From: Acholeplasma laidlawii
Lineage (GTDB): Bacteria > Bacillota_I > Bacilli_A > Acholeplasmatales > Acholeplasmataceae
Assembly: GCF_015709225.1 (NCBI RefSeq)
Contig: NZ_JADNRS010000043.1
Coordinates: forward strand, 1 to 56,476
DNA: 56,476 nucleotides
Reading direction: 5' to 3'
Shown here: positions 45,405 through 53,449 of the stretch, in pieces
Numbering within the stretch: position 1 is the first letter of the stretch
Layout of the letters: every line of letters starts with the position of its first letter
The notes under the pieces: generated by a model
The model's database searches: none
What the model saw: only the letters and a program-made list of their open reading frames with translations
Told to the model about the DNA's origin: nothing
Translations under genes and position numbers: made by a program

Positions 45405-46709
45405 ATGTTAAAAATATATAATTCATTGTCAAATAAAATTGAAGAATTTAAGCCAATTCACGAAAATAAAGTAAATATGTATGTATGTGGACCAACAGTC
45501 TATGATGATATACATATTGGTAACGGTAGACCTGTTGTCTTCTTTGATGTTGTCAAACGTTACTTACAATATCTAGATTATGGCGTTAAATACGCATCTA
45601 ACATCACAGATGTGGATGATAAGATCATTGACAGAGCCCAAAAACTACATATAACTGAAAAAGAACTAGCTACTACTTATACCAACAATTTTTTTGAAAT
45701 AGCTAAAAAAATTGGTGGATATAATTTTGATGTTACACCGCATGCAACCAACTATATTGAAGAGATGATCAAGTTTATTGGTGAGTTAATTGCTGATGGG
45801 TTTGCATATAAGACCCAAAGTGGTGTCTATTTTAGAGTGGATAAAATCAAAGACTATGGGATATTGTCGAACCAACAGGTTAAAGACTTAAAGACAGGCG
45901 TCCGTATTGATTTAGAAACTGATAAAGAAAAAGACTATGATTTTGCTTTATGGAAAAACACTTTAGATGGTATTAAATATCATGCACCATGGGGTGATGG
46001 TCGTCCTGGGTGGCATACAGAGTGTGTTGTCATGACAAATGAAATCTTTGGTGGCAAAATTGATATTCATGGTGGTGGTTTTGATTTAAAATTCCCACAC
46101 CATGAAAATGAAATTGCACAGTCTGTTGCAAAACATGATCACCATTTAGCTAAATACTGGATGCATGTTGGTAGACTAGATTTAGCAAATGAAAAGATGA
46201 GTAAATCATTAGGTAACGATATCAAACTTAAAGACCTTGTAGAAACCTATAATCCAAATGCATATCGTTTAATGCTTTTAGCACATCATTACCGAGCGCC
46301 AATTCAGTTTAGCGATGACTTAATTGAACAATATCAAAAGGCTTATGATAAAATATCATATACACTGAATAAGTGGCATTTTCATATGATATTAAACAAT
46401 ATCGATGAAAATGGACTAGATCATGAAAGTATCAAATCCTTTGAAGAATTCATGAATGATGATTTTGCAACACCAAGAGTGATTACATTAATAGACAAAC
46501 TCATTAAAGATCTAAACAAAGATTTTAAAGCAGAAAATTATAACACGATTATATTAATTCTAAACACATTAGGTTTAAAACCAAAAATCTTTGAAGTATT
46601 AGAAGAAGACATAGAAAATTATAATAATTGGCAACAAGCAAGATTAGAAAAGAATTATGAAAAGGCTGATATCTATAGAAAACCATTATTAGATAAAGGG
46701 TTTATCTAA
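45405..46709 (+). CDS. cysS: Cysteinyl-tRNA synthetase
   Basis: The 434-residue class I synthetase has MYVCGPTVYDDIHIGNGRP with zinc ligand Cys28 and the HIGN motif (37-40), GWHTECVVM, GGGFDLKFPHHENE (further zinc ligands) and KMSKSLGND. Slightly shorter than the usual 460 at the C-terminus. Its stop shares one base with the mrnC start, the conserved cysS-mrnC pairing. Confidence 0.97.
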   Translation: MLKIYNSLSNKIEEFKPIHENKVNMYVCGPTVYDDIHIGNGRPVVFFDVVKRYLQYLDYGVKYASNITDVDDKIIDRAQKLHITEKELATTYTNNFFEIAKKIGGYNFDVTPHATNYIEEMIKFIGELIADGFAYKTQSGVYFRVDKIKDYGILSNQQVKDLKTGVRIDLETDKEKDYDFALWKNTLDGIKYHAPWGDGRPGWHTECVVMTNEIFGGKIDIHGGGFDLKFPHHENEIAQSVAKHDHHLAKYWMHVGRLDLANEKMSKSLGNDIKLKDLVETYNPNAYRLMLLAHHYRAPIQFSDDLIEQYQKAYDKISYTLNKWHFHMILNNIDENGLDHESIKSFEEFMNDDFATPRVITLIDKLIKDLNKDFKAENYNTIILILNTLGLKPKIFEVLEEDIENYNNWQQARLEKNYEKADIYRKPLLDKGFI

Positions 46710-47086
46710 TGAATGGTTTAGCACTTGCATATTTAGGTGATGCTTATTATGAACTTGAAATCAGAAGATATTTGATTACTCAAGGTATTAGAAATGTAGG
46801 TAAACTACATACTGAAAAGGTTAGATTAGCATCAAATGAAGCACAAGCTTCGATTATGAATTATTTTCTTAGTTTAGAGATTTTGTCTGATGAAGAGATA
46901 GATGCCTATAAAAAAGGTAGAAATAAATCTCACAACTCAAGAAAACAAATGGATATGGTGACATATCAACAAGCAACCGGATTTGAAAGTTTAATAGGCT
47001 ATTTATCGTTAATTGATGAACAACGCGCTAAAGATTTAATTAATCTAGGTATTACATTTATAAAACAGGGTGGTTACAATGGCTAA
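46709..47086 (+). CDS. mrnC: Mini-ribonuclease III
   Basis: The 125-residue protein is an RNase III catalytic domain without the dsRNA-binding domain. The signature LAYLGDAYYELEIRRYL has catalytic Asp11 and Glu15, and GRNKSHNSRKQM follows. MrnC matures 23S rRNA in Bacillus. It overlaps cysS by 1 nt and the P-type ATPase by 8 nt. Confidence 0.95.
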   Translation: MNGLALAYLGDAYYELEIRRYLITQGIRNVGKLHTEKVRLASNEAQASIMNYFLSLEILSDEEIDAYKKGRNKSHNSRKQMDMVTYQQATGFESLIGYLSLIDEQRAKDLINLGITFIKQGGYNG

Positions 47087-49730
47087 AGATGTACAAAATG
47101 AACTATTGGCGCTCTTAGATGAGCAAGCCAAAGAACCGAAAACTAAAAAGAAATCAAAAACTCCTCAAACAGTCATTGTCGAAGAACCTTTCGAAATGAA
47201 GGGGGATCCTTTAGGCTTGATTGAAAATAAAAAAGTTAAAAGTGCACATATCCCAACTAGAATTAAGTCAAAAGGTGATATTGTTATTGAAAGATATAAT
47301 CCGGATGTGGAACATGGTCTAACAACTGATGATGTTGAAAAAAGACAGCTTGCAGGTTTAGTGAACCTTTCTGATAAAGGTTCTACTAAAACATTAAGCA
47401 GTATCATTTTTTCAAACGTATTCACGTTCTTTAATATGCTTATTTTGGCGATTGTTATTATTTTACTTATAACAGGTGCTAAATTTACACAAACAGTATC
47501 GATTGTTATTGTTGCAATGAATACAACCATTGGTATTATTCAAGAAATTAATGCTAAAAAGATGATTGATAAACTATCTTTATTATCTGCACCAACAGCG
47601 ATGGTTATAAGAGATGGCCTAGAACAAGAAATTGGTGTTGCTGATGTAGTGATTGATGAAATCTTAAAATTATCTGCGGGTAAACAAATTATTGTGGATG
47701 CTGTTGTAAGACAAGGTTCAGTTGAAGTCAATGAATCCTTGCTTACTGGTGAGTCTGATCCGATTGTTAAAAAAGCAGGCGACACTTTATATAGTGGTTC
47801 ATTTGTTATATCAGGATCCGTCTATGCGCAAGCAACAGCAATCGGAAATGATATTTATATTGAAAAATTAACTTCTCAAGCTAAAAAGTATAAAAAACCT
47901 AAATCTGATATCTTCAGATCATTAAAATTAATTGTTAGAATCATCGGATTCTTAATTATTCCAATTGGTGCCGGTTTATATATGCTTGGACTAAATGGTA
48001 ATTATGATCAAATCATTCAACCGATTTTAGTTGAGCGTACAGCAGGTGCAATTATTGGTTTAATTCCTTCTGGACTCTTCTTATTAACATCAGTAGCGCT
48101 TGCTGTAGGGGTTGTTCGATTAGGTCAAAATAATACATTAGTTCAAGAATTATATTGTATAGAAATGTTAGCACGTATTGATACGCTATGTTTAGATAAA
48201 ACAGGAACCATTACAGATGGTTCAATGACAGTAAAATCTGTCATTGAATTTGAAACGGTTCCAGGTCTTACATTAAAACAATTAGTATCAGCAATGCTTA
48301 ATGCTCAAAATGATTCAAACTTAACATCAGATGCTTTATATGAACGTTTTGGTAATCAAAAGCGTATACGTCATAAAGCAATTATTCCGTTTTCATCTGC
48401 TAGAAAGTATTCAGCAGTAGAATTTGAAAAATATGGAACGTTTGCACTGGGTGCACCCGAGTTTGTTTTAAAACAAGATTACAATAAAATTGCTGCCGAA
48501 GTTGAAAAACAAGCCAATGAGGGTTACCGTGTATTAGCGGTTGTTCATACAGATGATCCAATTGATGGTAAAGAAGTAACTGGTAAACTAAAACCGATTG
48601 CTTTAATTATGATTGAGGATACGATCCGTGCAGATGCACCGGATACTATTCAATACTTTAAAGACAATGGTGTCAATGTGGTTGTTATATCAGGGGATAA
48701 CCCACTTACTGTATCTCGTATTAGCCAAAGAGCTGGCATTAAGAATGCTGAAAGTTATGTTTCACTAGAAAGTATGTCAGATAAAGAAGTTGTTAGAATT
48801 GCTAATAAATATACTGTGTTTGGACGTGTAAGTCCTCATCAAAAGAAATTATTAGTAGAAGCAATGAAAAACAACGGTCACGTCGTTGCCATGACTGGTG
48901 ACGGTGTAAACGATATTCTTGCTTTAAGAGAAGCAGATACTTCGATTGCGATGGCATCTGGTTCTGAGGCAGCAAGAAACGTGAGTCACTTAGTCTTGAT
49001 GGATTCTAACTTTGCGAATATGCCTAAGGTTGTAAGTGAAGGTAGACGGGTTATCAATAACATTCAAAAAGTATCCAAGTTATACTTAACTAAGACATTC
49101 TTTACATTGTTCTTAAGTTTACTCGTTATCATTAGAGGTTTGATGGGCTATGAAGCTTTATATCCTTTAAAACCAAGCCATTTATTAATAATGGAAATAT
49201 TAGTCATAGGTGTACCATCATTCTTTATTGCCTTAGAATACAATAACAACCGTATTGAAGGTAACTTCTTGGCTAAGATCATTAAAGATGCATTACCTGG
49301 TGCCATTGTGGTCTTATTAAATGCGCTTATAATTTATAGTGTTGCACACACTTTAGGGCTTGATGTAGGTATGGGTTCAAACCAACACAGTGGTATTTCA
49401 ACACTTATTGGTCTAACTGCAACAGCATTATCATTTATGGTGCTATATAGTGTTTCAAGACCACTAAATACAAGACGTAGTATTTTATTCTTTACGATGC
49501 TATCCTTAGCAGTTTTTGCAGTATTCTTACTACCGGAATTATTAGAGATTCAACCAATCATTACAATTAATAATGTCACCAATTCTACACCGATGACATT
49601 ACCTCAAAATTTATTACTCATTGTATTAATTTATACAAGTTACCCACTAATGTATATACTAACTAATTTAAGCAAATGGCTAAAGTCAGCTGTTAGACGC
49701 ATTATACATGTCATTTCAGAGATGAAGTAA
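47079..49730 (+). CDS. P-type cation-transporting ATPase
   Basis: The roughly 880-residue protein has all P-type hallmarks: LLTGESDP in the actuator domain, LIPSGL in TM4, the phosphorylation site DKTGTITDG (Asp373), a nucleotide-binding domain and MTGDGVNDILALREAD. The GSEAARNVSHLVLMDSNF stretch resembles CtpE-type (calcium-associated) pumps more than heavy-metal pumps. There is a charged 60-residue N-terminal arm. I chose ATG 47079 behind GGGTGG; a GTG at 47070 is the alternative. It interrupts the conserved mrnC-rlmB order. The ion is uncertain. Confidence 0.92.
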   Translation: MAKDVQNELLALLDEQAKEPKTKKKSKTPQTVIVEEPFEMKGDPLGLIENKKVKSAHIPTRIKSKGDIVIERYNPDVEHGLTTDDVEKRQLAGLVNLSDKGSTKTLSSIIFSNVFTFFNMLILAIVIILLITGAKFTQTVSIVIVAMNTTIGIIQEINAKKMIDKLSLLSAPTAMVIRDGLEQEIGVADVVIDEILKLSAGKQIIVDAVVRQGSVEVNESLLTGESDPIVKKAGDTLYSGSFVISGSVYAQATAIGNDIYIEKLTSQAKKYKKPKSDIFRSLKLIVRIIGFLIIPIGAGLYMLGLNGNYDQIIQPILVERTAGAIIGLIPSGLFLLTSVALAVGVVRLGQNNTLVQELYCIEMLARIDTLCLDKTGTITDGSMTVKSVIEFETVPGLTLKQLVSAMLNAQNDSNLTSDALYERFGNQKRIRHKAIIPFSSARKYSAVEFEKYGTFALGAPEFVLKQDYNKIAAEVEKQANEGYRVLAVVHTDDPIDGKEVTGKLKPIALIMIEDTIRADAPDTIQYFKDNGVNVVVISGDNPLTVSRISQRAGIKNAESYVSLESMSDKEVVRIANKYTVFGRVSPHQKKLLVEAMKNNGHVVAMTGDGVNDILALREADTSIAMASGSEAARNVSHLVLMDSNFANMPKVVSEGRRVINNIQKVSKLYLTKTFFTLFLSLLVIIRGLMGYEALYPLKPSHLLIMEILVIGVPSFFIALEYNNNRIEGNFLAKIIKDALPGAIVVLLNALIIYSVAHTLGLDVGMGSNQHSGISTLIGLTATALSFMVLYSVSRPLNTRRSILFFTMLSLAVFAVFLLPELLEIQPIITINNVTNSTPMTLPQNLLLIVLIYTSYPLMYILTNLSKWLKSAVRRIIHVISEMK

Positions 49731-49754
49731 AGGTGCATTAGATGCACCTTTTTC
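49729..49754 (+). terminator. Terminator after the P-type ATPase
   Basis: The stem AAGGTGCAT/ATGCACCTT with a 3-nt loop (TAG) is followed by Ts. It separates the ATPase from rlmB. Confidence 0.8.
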
Positions 49755-49775
49755 TTAAAAGTAAGGAGAAAAATT

Positions 49776-50468
49776 ATGATTATTTACGGTAAGAATGTTA
49801 TTAAAGAAGCAATTTTGAATAAAAGACCGATTTACAAACTTTATTTAGATGAAAAATCTAGTGATAGTAAATTTATTAACTTTTTAGAAAACAATAAGAT
49901 TAGCTATGAACTAACAAATAAAGGACATTTAAACAATTTAACTGACAATGCAGTACACAATGGTGTAGTTGCAGATGTTAAAGACTATCAATATCTAGAA
50001 TTAGATGTTGTATTAGATAAAACGCGCCAGCAACGCTTTTTAATGTTAGATGAAGTTCAAGATCCACACAACCTAGGTGCAATTTTAAGAAGTGTTGAAG
50101 CAACCAATTATGATGGTGTTATCATTTCTAAAAAACATCAAGTTCCTTTAACTGGTGTGGTTGCTAAAACATCTTCTGGTGCGATAGAACACGTCAAGCT
50201 GATCTTAGTATCAAATCTGTACCAAACGATTCTTAAACTACAAAAAGAAGGCTTCCTAGTCGTTGGTACAGCAGGAGAAGCTACTGTAAGTTATAAAGAT
50301 ATACCTAAAAATGAAAACTTACTCATTATTATGGGTAATGAGGGATTCGGCTTAAGACCTTTGATAAAGAAGGGTTGCGATTTATTAGTATCCATTCCAA
50401 TGCTTGGTAAAGTGAACAGTTTAAATGTGAGTGTAGCAACCGCGCTACTCTTATATGAAACAATTTAG
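49776..50468 (+). CDS. rlmB: TrmH/RlmB family rRNA 2'-O-methyltransferase
   Basis: The 230-residue SPOUT enzyme shows the three family motifs: LDEVQDPHNLGAILRSVEA, IIMGNEGFGL and IPMLGKVNSLNVSVATALLL, after an N-terminal substrate domain. RlmB methylates G2251 of 23S rRNA in the P loop. Position after mrnC and before the sigma-H-like gene agrees with Bacillus yacO. TAAGGAG precedes the start. Confidence 0.93.
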   Translation: MIIYGKNVIKEAILNKRPIYKLYLDEKSSDSKFINFLENNKISYELTNKGHLNNLTDNAVHNGVVADVKDYQYLELDVVLDKTRQQRFLMLDEVQDPHNLGAILRSVEATNYDGVIISKKHQVPLTGVVAKTSSGAIEHVKLILVSNLYQTILKLQKEGFLVVGTAGEATVSYKDIPKNENLLIIMGNEGFGLRPLIKKGCDLLVSIPMLGKVNSLNVSVATALLLYETI

Positions 50469-50477
50469 GTAAGTGCT

Positions 50478-50975
50478 ATGTATAAGAATGATTATGAACT
50501 CATCTACTTATATCGAACGACAAAGTCTGAAGAAGTGATTTCTATAATCTTTCAAAAATACAAGCCCCTTATTTTGAAAAACATCTATAAATTTTATATA
50601 CCAAGTAAAGATCATGATGACTTTTTTCAAGAATCATTAATGACTCTACTTGATTGTATAAACACCTTTGATGAGTCTAAAAATAAAACCTTTACAAAAT
50701 ATTTTGAGCTGGTCTTATACCGTAAGTTTATTACCTTAAAAGACAAGTCCTCTAAATACGTTTTAATTGAAAAACCAGAACTCATCAAAGAAAGCTATAC
50801 ACCCAATTATGAAGTTATTAACACAAATGATATTTATTTATCACCACTAGAAAAGCAAATATACACGATGTACTTTGATGACAAACTTACGATTGATACC
50901 ATCGCCTCTAACTTAAATAAAACTCAAAAAAGTATTAAAAATGCGGTTTACCGTATAAAAGTCAAACTAAAGTAG
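50478..50975 (+). CDS. Sigma-70 family protein at the sigH position
   Basis: The 165-residue protein has a sigma region 2-like part (DHDDFFQESLMTLLDCINTF) and a region 4-like helix-turn-helix (LSPLEKQIYTMYFDDKLTID, then IASNLNKTQKSIKNAVYRIK). It lies between rlmB and rpmG-secE-nusG, where Bacillus has sigH, so it is probably the SigH ortholog, though shortened and divergent. SigH controls competence and sporulation in Bacillus; this mollicute does neither as far as known. It may be the only alternative sigma factor. Confidence 0.8.
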   Translation: MYKNDYELIYLYRTTKSEEVISIIFQKYKPLILKNIYKFYIPSKDHDDFFQESLMTLLDCINTFDESKNKTFTKYFELVLYRKFITLKDKSSKYVLIEKPELIKESYTPNYEVINTNDIYLSPLEKQIYTMYFDDKLTIDTIASNLNKTQKSIKNAVYRIKVKLK

Positions 50976-50983
50976 TTAAGAGT

Positions 50984-50992
50984 TGTTATAAT
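50984..50992 (+). promoter_or_regulatory. Extended -10 promoter of the SHOCT protein
   Basis: TGT precedes TATAAT (50987-50992). The ribosome site AAGGGGAC follows. Confidence 0.5.
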
Positions 50993-51022
50993 ATATTTGA
51001 AATAACATTTAAGGGGACTAAG

Positions 51023-51550
51023 ATGGGAAAACAAAGAAAACTCAAATACGGTACAATTGTATTTGTACTAAGTATTATCAATGTCGTATTACTTGCAGTT
51101 ATAGGACTAGGTTTTATATTTTTAAATGGATTTATTCAAATGATAATTAATGTAGAGTTGGAATCTACATCAGATCTTTTAAACACTGTATTTAATATTA
51201 TGGGACTTGTTATAGCACTAATGGCTGTATTTGTATTATTTGCCGGTTTTAAGGCGCAATACAGTAAGGGTTGGAATATAGCAATCGTAGTTATATGTGG
51301 GTTTATCTTATTAACCTATAGTATTTCTAGTTTTGAGTTATTTACAATGGCACTATATGGCTCCTTATTAGTATTTGCTATATTAAATATAATCGATGCA
51401 AGTAAACTAGAAAGTTCAACTTATAAAGATAAATCAGGCAATGATTTGGAGTCCAAACTTAATAGATTAAATGCGTTGTTTGATAAGGGATTAATTAGTC
51501 AGGAAGAGTATCAAGCATCTAGACAAGAAGCAATACGTAAAATAGAATAA
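51023..51550 (+). CDS. Membrane protein with a C-terminal SHOCT domain
   Basis: The 175-residue protein has three or four membrane segments (about 10-38, 50-75, 85-103, 108-128) and then a SHOCT motif at LNRLNALFDKGLISQEEYQA (146-165), a short helical pair that often ends small membrane proteins and may mediate oligomerisation. The function is unknown. It is inserted between the sigma-H-like gene and rpmG, where Bacillus has nothing. Confidence 0.82.
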   Translation: MGKQRKLKYGTIVFVLSIINVVLLAVIGLGFIFLNGFIQMIINVELESTSDLLNTVFNIMGLVIALMAVFVLFAGFKAQYSKGWNIAIVVICGFILLTYSISSFELFTMALYGSLLVFAILNIIDASKLESSTYKDKSGNDLESKLNRLNALFDKGLISQEEYQASRQEAIRKIE

Positions 51551-51620
51551 GTTATAATCTATAAATTAATCAAGTAAACTATAAAAACTATTTTTTTATA
51601 AGATTTTTGTTTATATAATG

Positions 51621-51629
51621 TGATATAAT
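51621..51629 (+). promoter_or_regulatory. Promoter of rpmG-secE-nusG
   Basis: TGA precedes TATAAT (51624-51629), an extended -10 lying about 80 nt before rpmG. Confidence 0.55.
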
Positions 51630-51656
51630 AGTTTAGCATTGACTTAAGTGAGTTAC

Positions 51657-51708
51657 TTGTTGTAAAATAATATTACCAACAATTAACCACTACAAAAGGT
51701 GGTTTTTT
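51657..51708 (+). promoter_or_regulatory. Leader of rpmG with a terminator-like, SD-masking hairpin
   Basis: A first hairpin, TTGTTGTAA with TTACCAACAA (51657-51665, 51673-51682), is followed by AACCAC (51685-51690) pairing GTGGTT (51699-51704) and a T-run to 51708, an intrinsic-terminator shape. The second arm also covers the AAGGTGG ribosome site of rpmG. So either transcription or translation could be held back until the hairpin opens. Regulation is inferred. Confidence 0.5.
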
Positions 51709-51709
51709 A

Positions 51710-51859
51710 ATGAGAGAAAAAATAATATTAGTTTGTAGTGAATGTTTAAGTAGAAACTTCACAACAACTAAAAACAAACAAACATCTAAAGAAAGACTTG
51801 AAATGAACAAGTTCTGTCCAAGATGTAACAAACATACACTTCATAAAGAAAGTAAATAG
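51710..51859 (+). CDS. rpmG: 50S ribosomal protein L33, zinc form
   Basis: This short 49-residue gene reads [20 protein letters not shown] and ends with [15 protein letters not shown]. The four cysteines (Cys9, Cys12, Cys36, Cys39) make the zinc ribbon of C-plus L33. It sits directly before secE-nusG, as rpmGB does in Bacillus. The AAGGTGG ribosome site lies in the leader hairpin. Confidence 0.95.
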
Positions 51860-51871
51860 GAGTTGATTTTT

Positions 51872-52291
51872 ATGGCAATCAAGAAAAAAGAACAACAACC
51901 ACAAAACAAATTACTTGAAATACTATCCACAGAATATAAAGGTGAATCTTTAATTCTTGGTATATTAGCAACCATTACAGCAGGTTTAGCTATCATGATT
52001 ATTGGTAACGTTCAAGGATTTCATATCCCTGAGAGTTTCCCAGTATTAGGTGGTTCACCAAATGACATGATCTTTGCGTGGACAGTACTTGTTATTGCAT
52101 TACTTGGTCTAGCACTTGTTATTTATCCATTTTTCTTACCAGCATTCCCGGAATTAAGAAAAGTGAGTTGGGCAGGATGGCTAGAGTTCTTAGATAATGC
52201 AACACGTGTTATTATCTTCGTACTTATCGTTACAGGATTTGTATCAGGTGTAGATATTATTATCTTAAGATTACTAGAAGGATTAATATAA
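51872..52291 (+). CDS. secE: Preprotein translocase subunit SecE
   Basis: The 139-residue protein ends in the conserved SecE clamp: FPELRKVSWAGWLEFLDNAT followed by a last membrane helix. Two further hydrophobic segments precede it (about 40-60 and 78-100), so it is the three-helix form, longer than the one-helix Bacillus SecE. SecE braces SecY, encoded at 15.0 kb. ATG 51872 is preceded by TAGGAG; its stop overlaps nusG by 1 nt. Confidence 0.93.
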   Translation: MAIKKKEQQPQNKLLEILSTEYKGESLILGILATITAGLAIMIIGNVQGFHIPESFPVLGGSPNDMIFAWTVLVIALLGLALVIYPFFLPAFPELRKVSWAGWLEFLDNATRVIIFVLIVTGFVSGVDIIILRLLEGLI

Positions 52292-52839
52292 TGGCAATTA
52301 GAACGCCTAAAAGACGTTGGTATGTCATTCAAACTTATTCCGGATATGAAAAAGCTGTAAAAGAAGACTTAGCCAGACGTGTAGATTCTATGGGTATGCA
52401 AGATTATATTTTCCAAATCATCGTACCTGAAGAAACATATATTGAAAAGAATAAAGACGGAAAAGATAAAGAAAAGGTTCGCCAAATTTATCCGGGTTAC
52501 GTTTTTGTTGAAATGTTAGTTACAGATGATTCCTGGTTCGTTGTTAGAAATACGCCAAGAGTTACAGGTTTCTTAGGTTCATCTGGTGGTGGTACAAAAC
52601 CAGTTCCACTATTAGAAGAAGAAATCAGACCTATTCTCTTAAAAGCAAACGTTATTTCTAAACCTAACTATGAATACTTACTTGGTAAAGAAGTTCAAAT
52701 CATTTCAGGTGCATTTGAAGGCCAAATTGGTAGAGTATCTTATGTAGACGCTGACCAAGAAAAAATGATGGTAGATATCGATGTATTCGGTAGAGCTACG
52801 CCAACAGAAATCGACTTTACTCAGTTTAAAGAAATCTAA
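52291..52839 (+). CDS. nusG: Transcription elongation/termination factor NusG
   Basis: The 182-residue protein has the NGN domain start RRWYVIQTYSGYEKAVKEDL, YPGYVFVEMLVTDDSW with VRNTPRVTGFLG, and the KOW motif VQIISGAFEGQIGRVSYVD. NusG couples RNA polymerase with Rho or the ribosome (through S10). It overlaps secE by 1 nt, the universal secE-nusG pairing. Confidence 0.98.
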   Translation: MAIRTPKRRWYVIQTYSGYEKAVKEDLARRVDSMGMQDYIFQIIVPEETYIEKNKDGKDKEKVRQIYPGYVFVEMLVTDDSWFVVRNTPRVTGFLGSSGGGTKPVPLLEEEIRPILLKANVISKPNYEYLLGKEVQIISGAFEGQIGRVSYVDADQEKMMVDIDVFGRATPTEIDFTQFKEI

Positions 52840-52844
52840 AATAT

Positions 52845-52867
52845 AGACATCCATTTGGATGTCTTTT
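52845..52867 (+). terminator. Terminator after nusG
   Basis: The stem AGACATCC/GGATGTCT with loop ATTT is followed by TTTT. Confidence 0.88.
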
Positions 52868-52909
52868 CTTTTGATAAACATTTGTGTAAAGAAGTATCAA
52901 TCTTTTTAA

Positions 52910-52935
52910 ATAATATAACAGATATGTTATATTAT
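52910..52935 (+). repeat. Perfect 11-bp-arm inverted repeat, possible operator
   Basis: ATAATATAACA, spacer GATA, TGTTATATTAT. It lies about 58 nt before the broken XRE-type gene and overlaps likely promoter sequence, as expected for an autoregulatory operator. Related TGTTATC and GATAACA half-sites recur at 53304-53310 and 53381-53387. Confidence 0.5.
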
Positions 52936-52992
52936 ATGTAGGCGTAGTTTATAAAAATTTAAGTACTAATCTTAGAGAAATGATACCATCAT

Positions 52993-53280
52993 ATGACTCA
53001 TAGTACCGATATTAATAAAGTGATAGTTACAATAGAAGATAAAGAATAACTACTGAAAAAATGGCGTAAACATTATGAACTTGAAAAATCAATCGTTGAA
53101 AAAATTATTAATCGAAGAAAAGATTTAAATATAACTCAACTAGAATTATCAAAATTAACTGGTTTAAAGCAACCAGCTATAGCACGTATTGAAAAACAAG
53201 TAAACAGCGTTACTTTGACTACACTAATTACAATCATTGATGAACTAGATTTAAAACTAGAATTAGTACCTAAGCGTTAA
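52993..53280 (+). pseudogene. XRE-family helix-turn-helix regulator broken by an in-frame TAA
   Basis: From ATG 52993 the frame reads 18 codons (MTHSTDINKVIVTIEDKE), then TAA (53047-53049), then continues open for 76 codons to TAA 53278-53280. The second part holds an XRE/HigA-like helix-turn-helix: NITQLELSKLTGLKQPAIAR, then IEKQVNSVTLTTLITIIDEL and LELVPK. No ATG, GTG or TTG restarts the frame before the HTH; only CTG 53053 is near. A CAA-to-TAA or similar nonsense change is the simplest reading. TAA is a stop in every mollicute code. Confidence 0.65.
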
Positions 53281-53406
53281 TAAATCTTAAACTATTACAT
53301 ATGTGTTATCTTTTTTAAATATAGTTTTAAACATCATTGTGTATAGATGAAACAAATTTTACAAATATGGATAATGATATGATAACACTTAATTTATATG
53401 TAGTTA

Positions 53407-53421
53407 TTTGATATAATCAAA
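53407..53421 (+). promoter_or_regulatory. -10 region embedded in a palindrome, before the HPr-kinase-like gene
   Basis: TTTGATATAATCAAA has perfect 6-bp arms (TTTGAT, ATA, ATCAAA), and its centre is an extended -10, TGA-TATAAT. A repressor bound here would block the promoter directly. Confidence 0.5.
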
Positions 53422-53449
53422 CCGTAGGAAAGAAATGGTGGTAATAAAT

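Noticed and set aside
53041..53064. In-frame TAA of the XRE gene as recoding
   Set aside because: No slippery sequence or known recoding context is seen, and TAA is a stop in mollicute codes; a nonsense mutation is simpler.
53303..53388. GTGTTATC...GATAACAC as ends of a small mobile element
   Set aside because: Arms are only 8 nt, with no target-site duplication; half-sites of a regulator are more likely.
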